From NCBI GenBank assembly GCA_030268105.1, contig BSDZ01000081.1:1-64000 (forward strand): 64,000 bases of DNA, read 5' to 3'. Under the pieces are notes generated by a model. The model had not been told where the DNA came from, ran no database searches, and worked only from the letters and a program-made list of their open reading frames with translations. The position numbers and the translations under genes are program-made. Shown in pieces: positions 57,684 to 64,000 of the stretch; position 1 is the stretch's first letter, and each line of letters begins with the position of its first letter. This DNA comes from Volvox africanus. Its lineage: Eukaryota > Chlorophyta > Chlorophyceae > Chlamydomonadales > Volvocaceae.

Positions 57684-60406
57684 CACGGGGGGTGTTGGAA
57701 TGTGAGCGACTCTCGTATATGAAAGACTGTCAGAGCAAGTAATACGTTCCAGTGAGGGGCCGGCCGCTTTGCTGACTTAGACAAGAGTGAGCGCCCAATT
57801 GCTGGCGTTCGAAAGGCGGATGGATGTAGGAAACCCGAAAAGCGAGTCAGTCGCGTTTGTGGGCACAGGACGAGGCGGTGCGTGGAGCAATTGACAGAGC
57901 AATTGTGGTGGAGGATATAGGCGTGAATGGGTGCACAGGCGATTCGGCGGTAGCCGATTTCCAGGTTGGAAAGGCAAAATATTCGGGCGTGACCCACAAA
58001 GGGGCTCGTTTTGTTGGCCAATATGGCGGGACACATCCTTAACGTGGTCACCGCCGGAGTTTCAAGAGAGATCCAAATTCAATTCACAGCAGTCGCAATA
58101 CCATCGTCGTGAAGATGAATGGACAGGTGACAGACGCAACATTGCAAGCAGCAGCATGCCACCAAGGTCAGCGGGAAGGCAAATGCAAAGTAACAGCGAA
58201 TATCACACTGCAAAAAGTCGACCAATGACAGAACAAGAAAGGAATCAAGGGCGACGTGGTGATGCAGGAGGCCGCAGGATGGATCACCCAGATAACTATG
58301 CATTTGTGGGGTCACAGCACAGCAAGGTGCAAGGATGGTGCATGGACTCAGGAGCAGCTCACCACATCACTTATGATGAACGGGATCTAACAGACGTGGT
58401 CAAAATCAAGGAGAGAGATAAGTTTGACATTATGAGCATGAACGGAGGAGTCATGCGACCCACAGCCCTTGGCACGTTAAAATTGGCACCGTCTTGCCGT
58501 CCGAACGCCACAGTCACAATTAACAATGTTTACGTGGTACCGAGCAGCTATGTAAAGGTGATATCCGTTGCATCATTGGGCGAAAATGGAGGAAAAATTA
58601 GTTTTGGGGACCAATTGGTGTACGTGTGCATATGTGACAGAGTGGTGCTGTCGGGGTGCCGGAAGGGATATTTGTACAAGTTGGAATGCGAAGTGGTATC
58701 CGCCATCAAGCAAGAGTGCGGATTTGTCGGCATGGCTCACGCCAGGCCAGTGGATGAAGCAAAATCATTATAGCATCAAAATGTTGGACAAGCTAGGCAA
58801 GGCGGTTCACAGAAAGCAGTCCGGCAGGGGGTGGTATCAGGCATTGACCCCAAGACCCGAGTACTGCATTCGCCCGGCACAAACAGGACAATTATGGTGC
58901 CCAGAAACAGGCATGAACCATGCAAGCCATCAGAGCACTGAGAGGACGGCATGTGCAAGCAGGGATGCGAAATTGCCTTGCAAGATTACATGAGAAGAGG
59001 GTTTGTGGGTGTGACTCAAACAGGGCACACACAACAAACGAAGGAGGAATGGAACAGGAGATATGGAAGGGTCGAAGTAGGAAGCTTGAAGGAATTGATT
59101 AAGGATGGATTGAAGGGGATCAACGTGAAGTCGAGTAAGGCATCCACGTCTGCTAAGTGTGGTAACGCCCATTGTCACCCCGGCTTGCTGTGAGCCAGCT
59201 GTGAAATGTAAAACTGCTTGTGCAATTGCTTTATCAATAACCCTTTTAGTTTTTCATCGTTTTTAAAGTTCTTCTCTTTTGTGTATTTCTCTTATTGCAT
59301 TGCATTTCAGTTGCTTATTCTCAATTTAAAGGAGTTTCATATGGCCGATGACTATTTCTTCACATGACAATTTAAGTCTAAACGTCTAAACAGAAATCGT
59401 AATGGTGAAACTGCTTCTCATCATTTACCCTGCTTTTCAAAGTTTTGAAGTTGTTGTTTAGCATATTGACTCTTTTGTGTGTTTTACTCATTGCAATGCA
59501 TTTGAGTTGCTTGTTTTAAATGTGGGCACTCTTTTGTGATAACACGATTTCAATCTGGCCGATGATTATTGCTCTTTAGATGAATGTTTAAATTTTCGTC
59601 AGTACATAAATCATAATGCTGCCGGCTGAATAAGCCTTTGAACATTTTGCCACTCTTGTTTGTTTCATTGCATTTTTGTATCATATTCTAATTTATTTTT
59701 TATCATTTCCACTTTTTGTAATACAAATTTTTGACCATTGGTGTTGGAATGTGAAGAGCACTCATATACGAACGAATGATTCCCGAGCGCACGAGTAAGA
59801 GCAACACTCATATACGAATGAATGACAGAGCAAGTAATACGGCCCATTGAGGGGCTTTGCTGGCTTTTACACAAAGTCAAGACCATAATGCTCGAAAACG
59901 TTCAGGACTATCACCTGGCTGCGGTGAATGCAAAAGGAGGCTGGGACAGGATCGGAGCTTTTTTTGCCGCCAATAGTGATGCATGAAATTCACAACTTAT
60001 TGCAGAGATATATGCGTTGAAAATGGAACAAGGCGAAGCGCTGCCGATCTATTTGGCGCAAGTTAGGAAAATTCCTTACAAATGTTCACGGACATGGTGC
60101 AGGCAGGTCAGCCAGTAACTGAGAGGGAGATAACCTGCTGGTAGGACATACAAATAGGTTTGGAATGATAGTTACAACTCTGAAAGCATCAGGTTAAGCG
60201 TTGTTGGAATGTGAGCAACACTAATATATGAATGAATGTCAGAGCTAGTTATACGGCCCAGGGAGGGGCGCTTTGCTGACTTTTCACAGGTTATGTGCCC
60301 CGAGCGCAAGTACGCGGCTTGCCGATTCCCGCTGGCTGTGGACCAGGGCAGGGTTGCAGGGACGAGGCAGTAAGGGGTAGATCGTGAGAATCGACGGAGT
60401 GTCACT
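57684..60406 (+). repeat. Tandem unit U17 (2723 bp)
   Basis: The only unit with the unmerged gaccattgg allele before module C (~59733). One extra T in the gttttt run near 59260. Confidence 0.94.
57931..58773 (+). CDS. Copia Gag-tail/protease ORF, U17
   Basis: Full 280 codons with Lys160 and Leu180. Confidence 0.7.
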   Translation: MHRRFGGSRFPGWKGKIFGRDPQRGSFCWPIWRDTSLTWSPPEFQERSKFNSQQSQYHRREDEWTGDRRNIASSSMPPRSAGRQMQSNSEYHTAKSRPMTEQERNQGRRGDAGGRRMDHPDNYAFVGSQHSKVQGWCMDSGAAHHITYDERDLTDVVKIKERDKFDIMSMNGGVMRPTALGTLKLAPSCRPNATVTINNVYVVPSSYVKVISVASLGENGGKISFGDQLVYVCICDRVVLSGCRKGYLYKLECEVVSAIKQECGFVGMAHARPVDEAKSL

Positions 60407-63127
60407 CACGGGGGTGTTGGAATGTGAGCGACTCTCGTATATGAAAGACTGTCAGAGCAAGTAATACGTTCCAGTGAGGGGCCGGCCGCTTTGCTGACTT
60501 AGACAAGAGTGAGCGCCCAATTGCTGGCGTTCGAAAGGCGGATGGATGTAGGAAACCCGAAAAGCGAGTCAGTCGCGTTTGTGGGCACAGGACGAGGCGG
60601 TGCGTGGAGCAATTGACAGAGCAATTGTGGTGGAGGATATAGGCGTGAATGGGTGCACAGGCGATTCGGCGGTAGCCGATTTCCAGGTTGGAAAGGCAAA
60701 ATATTCGGGCGTGACCCACAAAGGGGCTCGTTTTGTTGGCCAATATGGCGGGACACATCCTTAACGTGGTCACCGCCGGAGTTTCAAGAGAGATCCAAAT
60801 TCAATTCACAGCAGTCGCAATACCATCGTCGTGAAGATGAATGGACAGGTGACAGACGCAACATTGCAAGCAGCAGCATGCCACCAAGGTCAGCGGGAAG
60901 GCAAATGCAAAGTAACAGCGAATATCACACTGCAAAAAGTCGACCAATGACAGAACAAGAAAGGAATCAAGGCGACGTGGTGATGCAGGAGGCCGCAGGA
61001 TGGATCACCCAGATAACTATGCATTTGTGGGGTCACAGCACAGCAAGGTGCAAGGATGGTGCATGGACTCAGGAGCAGCTCACCACATCACTTATGATGA
61101 ACGGGATCTAACAGACGTGGTCAAAATCAACGGAGAGAGATAAGTTTGACATTATGAGCATGAACGGAGGAGTCATGCGACCCACAGCCATTGGCACGTT
61201 AAAATTGGCACCGTCTTGCCGTCCGAACGCCACAGTCACAATTAACAATGTTTACGTGGTACCGAGCAGCTATGTAAAGGTGATATCCGTTGCATCATTG
61301 GGCGAAAATGGAGGAAAAATTAGTTTTGGGGACCAATTGGTGTACGTGTGCATATGTGACAGAGTGGTGCTGTCGGGGTGCCGGAAGGGATATTTGTACA
61401 AGTTGGAATGCGAAGTGGTATCCGCCATCAAGCAAGAGTGCGGATTTGTCGGCATGGCTCACGCCAGGCCAGTGGATGAAGCAAAATCATTATAGCATCA
61501 AAATGTTGGACAAGCTAGGCAAGGCGGTTCACAGAAAGCAGTCCGGCAGGGGGTGGTATCAGGCATTGACCCCAAGACCCGAGTACTGCATTCGCCCGGC
61601 ACAAACAGGACAATTATGGTGCCCAGAAACAGGCATGAACCATGCAAGCCATCAGAGCACTGAGAGGACGGCATGTGCAAGCAGGGATGCGAAATTGCCT
61701 TGCAAGATTACATGAGAAGAGGGTTTGTGGGTGTGACTCAAACAGGGCACACACAACAAACGAAGGAGGAATGGAACAGGAGATATGGAAGGGTCGAAGT
61801 AGGAAGCTTGAAGGAATTGATTAAGGATGGATTGAAGGGGATCAACGTGAAGTCGAGTAAGGCATCCACGTCTGCTAAGTGTGGTAACGCCCATTGTCAC
61901 CCCGGCTTGCTGTGAGCCAGCTGTGAAATGTAAAACTGCTTGTGCAATTGCTTTATCAATAACCCTTTTAGTTTTTCATCGTTTTAAAGTTCTTCTCTTT
62001 TGTGTATTTCTCTTATTGCATTGCATTTCAGTTGCTTATTCTCAATTTAAAGGAGTTTCATATGGCCGATGACTATTTCTTCACATGACAATTTAAGTCT
62101 AAACGTCTAAACAGAAATCGTAATGGTGAAACTGCTTCTCATCATTTACCCTGCTTTTCAAAGTTTTGAAGTTGTTGTTTAGCATATTGACTCTTTTGTG
62201 TGTTTTACTCATTGCAATGCATTTGAGTTGCTTGTTTTAAATGTGGGCACTCTTTTGTGATAACACGATTTCAATCTGGCCGATGATTATTGCTCTTTAG
62301 ATGAATGTTTAAATTTTCGTCAGTACATAAATCATAATGCTGCCGGCTGAATAAGCCTTTGAACATTTTGCCACTCTTGTTTGTTTCATTGCATTTTTGT
62401 ATCATATTCTAATTTATTTTTTATCATTTCCACTTTTTGTAATACAAATTTTTGACTATTGGTGTTGGAATGTGAAGAGCACTCATATACGAACGAATGA
62501 TTCCCGAGCGCACGAGTAAGAGCAACACTCATATACGAATGATGACAGAGCAAGTAATACGGCCCATTGAGGGGCTTTGCTGGCTTTTACACAAAGTCAA
62601 GACCATAATGCTCGAAAACGTTCAGGACTATCACCTGGCTGCGGTGAATGCAAAAGGAGGCTGGGACAGGATCGGAGCTTTTTTTGCCGCCAATAGTGAT
62701 GCATGAAATTCACAACTTATTGCAGAGATATATGCGTTGAAAATGGAACAAGGCGAAGCGCTGCCGATCTATTTGGCGCAAGTTAGGAAAATTCCTTACA
62801 AATGTTCACGGACATGGTGCAGGCAGGTCAGCCAGTAACTGAGAGGGAGATAACCTGCTGGTAGGACATACAAATAGGTTTGGAATGATAGTTACAACTC
62901 TGAAAGCATCAGGTTAAGCGTTTGTTGGAATGTGAGCAACACTAATATATGAATGAATGTCAGAGCTAGTTATACGGCCCAGGGAGGGGCGCTTTGCTGA
63001 CTTTTCACAGGTTATGTGCCCCGAGCGCAAGTACGCGGCTTGCCGATTCCCGCTGGCTGTGGACCAGGGCAGGGTTGCAGGGACGAGGCAGTAAGGGGTA
63101 GATCGTGAGAATCGACGGAGTGTCACT
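60407..63127 (+). repeat. Tandem unit U18 (2721 bp), with a merged allele
   Basis: Merged CG at 61131-61132 (Lys/Asn160 site). One G short in the run before module A, and 1-bp losses near 60971 and 62541. Confidence 0.94.
60653..61495 (+). pseudogene. Copia Gag-tail/protease ORF, U18, broken
   Basis: A lost G in the aaggg run (~60971) sends the DSG region out of frame. The two-allele insertion at 61131 breaks it again. The tail from 61154 is open. Confidence 0.8.
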
Positions 63128-64000
63128 CACGGGGGGTGTTGGAATGTGAGCGACTCTCGTATATGAAAGACTGTCAGAGCAAGTAATACGTTCCAGTGAG
63201 GGGCCGGCCGCTTTGCTGACTTAGACAAGAGTGAGCGCCCAATTGCTGGCGTTCGAAAGGCGGATGGATGTAGGAAACCCGAAAAGCGAGTCAGTCGCGT
63301 TTGTGGGCACAGGACGAGGCGGTGCGTGGAGCAATTGACAGAGCAATTGTGGTGGAGGATATAGGCGTGAATGGGTGCACAGGCGATTCGGCGGTAGCCG
63401 ATTTCCAGGTTGGAAAGGCAAAATATTCGGGCGTGACCCACAAAGGGGCTCGTTTTGTTGGCCAATATGGCGGGACACATCCTTAACGTGGTCACCGCCG
63501 GAGTTTCAAGAGAGATCCAAATTCAATTCACAGCAGTCGCAATACCATCGTCGTGAAGATGAATGGACAGGTGACAGACGCAACATTGCAAGCAGCAGCA
63601 TGCCACCAAGGTCAGCGGGAAGGCAAATGCAAAGTAACAGCGAATATCACACTGCAAAAAGTCGACCAATGACAGAACAAGAAAGGAATCAAGGGCGACG
63701 TGGTGATGCAGGAGGCCGCAGGATGGATCACCCAGATAACTATGCATTTGTGGGGTCACAGCACAGCAAGGTGCAAGGATGGTGCATGGACTCAGGAGCA
63801 GCTCACCACATCACTTATGATGAACGGGATCTAACAGACGTGGTCAAAATCAACGAGAGAGATAAGTTTGACATTATGAGCATGAACGGAGGAGTCATGC
63901 GACCCACAGCCATGGCACGTTAAAATTGGCACCGTCTTGCCGTCCGAACGCCACAGTCACAATTAACAATGTTTACGTGGTACCGAGCAGCTACGTAAAG
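63128..64000 (+). repeat. Partial tandem unit U19, cut by the window edge
   Basis: 873 bp, ending inside the protease fragment. It carries agctacgtaaag, the C allele also found in the reverse arm. Confidence 0.94.
63375..63923 (+). pseudogene. Copia Gag-tail/protease ORF, U19, partial
   Basis: Asn160 copy with DSG intact. A lost base (gccatggc for gccattggc) near 63910 gives an early stop. The rest runs off the window. Confidence 0.75.

Larger units (their letters stand above)
14105..64000 (+). repeat. Forward tandem array of a 2.72 kb Copia-derived unit
   Basis: Counting the TCACT landmark at 14104, 16824, 19546, 22271, 24993, 27716, 30438, 33160, 35883, 38609, 41332, 44056, 46777, 49502, 52229, 54954, 57683, 60406 and 63127 gives 18 full units of 2720-2729 bp and an 873 bp partial. 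By eye, units differ at about a dozen substitution sites plus scattered 1-bp indels. Every unit has the same module order. None encodes an integrase core, RT or RNase H. Confidence 0.97.

Noticed and set aside
14105..64000. CRISPR array or bacterial repeat system
   Set aside because: The repeats are 2.7 kb, contiguous and have no spacers. The encoded fragments are eukaryotic retrotransposon proteins.

Overview
The window is repetitive DNA from a eukaryotic nuclear genome. I see no host gene, tRNA, rRNA or CRISPR array. The eukaryotic assignment rests on two retrotransposon families: Ty1/Copia-derived gag, protease and pre-integrase fragments, and a Ty3/Gypsy element whose integrase ends in a chromodomain. 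The species cannot be named from the sequence. A microbial eukaryote such as an oomycete or alga is only a weak guess.

Layout. (1) 1-4581: about 1.7 copies of a ~2.71 kb unit in reverse orientation. (2) 4578-4581: a head-to-head inversion junction with 4 bp of shared sequence (AGCT). (3) 4578-6622: a partial forward copy of the same unit. (4) 6623-14099: a complete Ty3/Gypsy chromovirus on the minus strand, with 824/823 bp LTRs that differ by one base, flanked by the 5 bp target duplication TCACT. (5) 14105-64000: 18 complete forward units of 2720-2729 bp plus a partial nineteenth, running off the window.

The tandem unit is a wrecked Copia element. Read from one LTR-like start it goes: LTR-like module C, Gag N-terminal fragment (with a fixed stop codon), LTR-like module B, a GC-rich linker, LTR-like module A, a 280-codon ORF with Gag tail and Copia protease (DSGA active site), a Gag-pre-integrase fragment, and an AT-rich block holding an old internal duplication. 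Integrase core, reverse transcriptase and RNase H are absent, so a unit cannot move by itself. The array looks like a retrotransposon turned satellite, spread by unequal exchange or conversion and then hit by a recent chromovirus insertion.

Assembly quality matters here. Several units carry 1-bp insertions exactly at sites where other units differ by a substitution, and the inserted dinucleotide holds both alleles. That looks like a consensus merged from different repeat copies. The chromovirus pol is broken by single-base slips, two or three of them in short homopolymer runs, although its LTRs are almost identical. Many ORF breaks are therefore probably assembly errors, and copy number and the inversion both need long-read confirmation.
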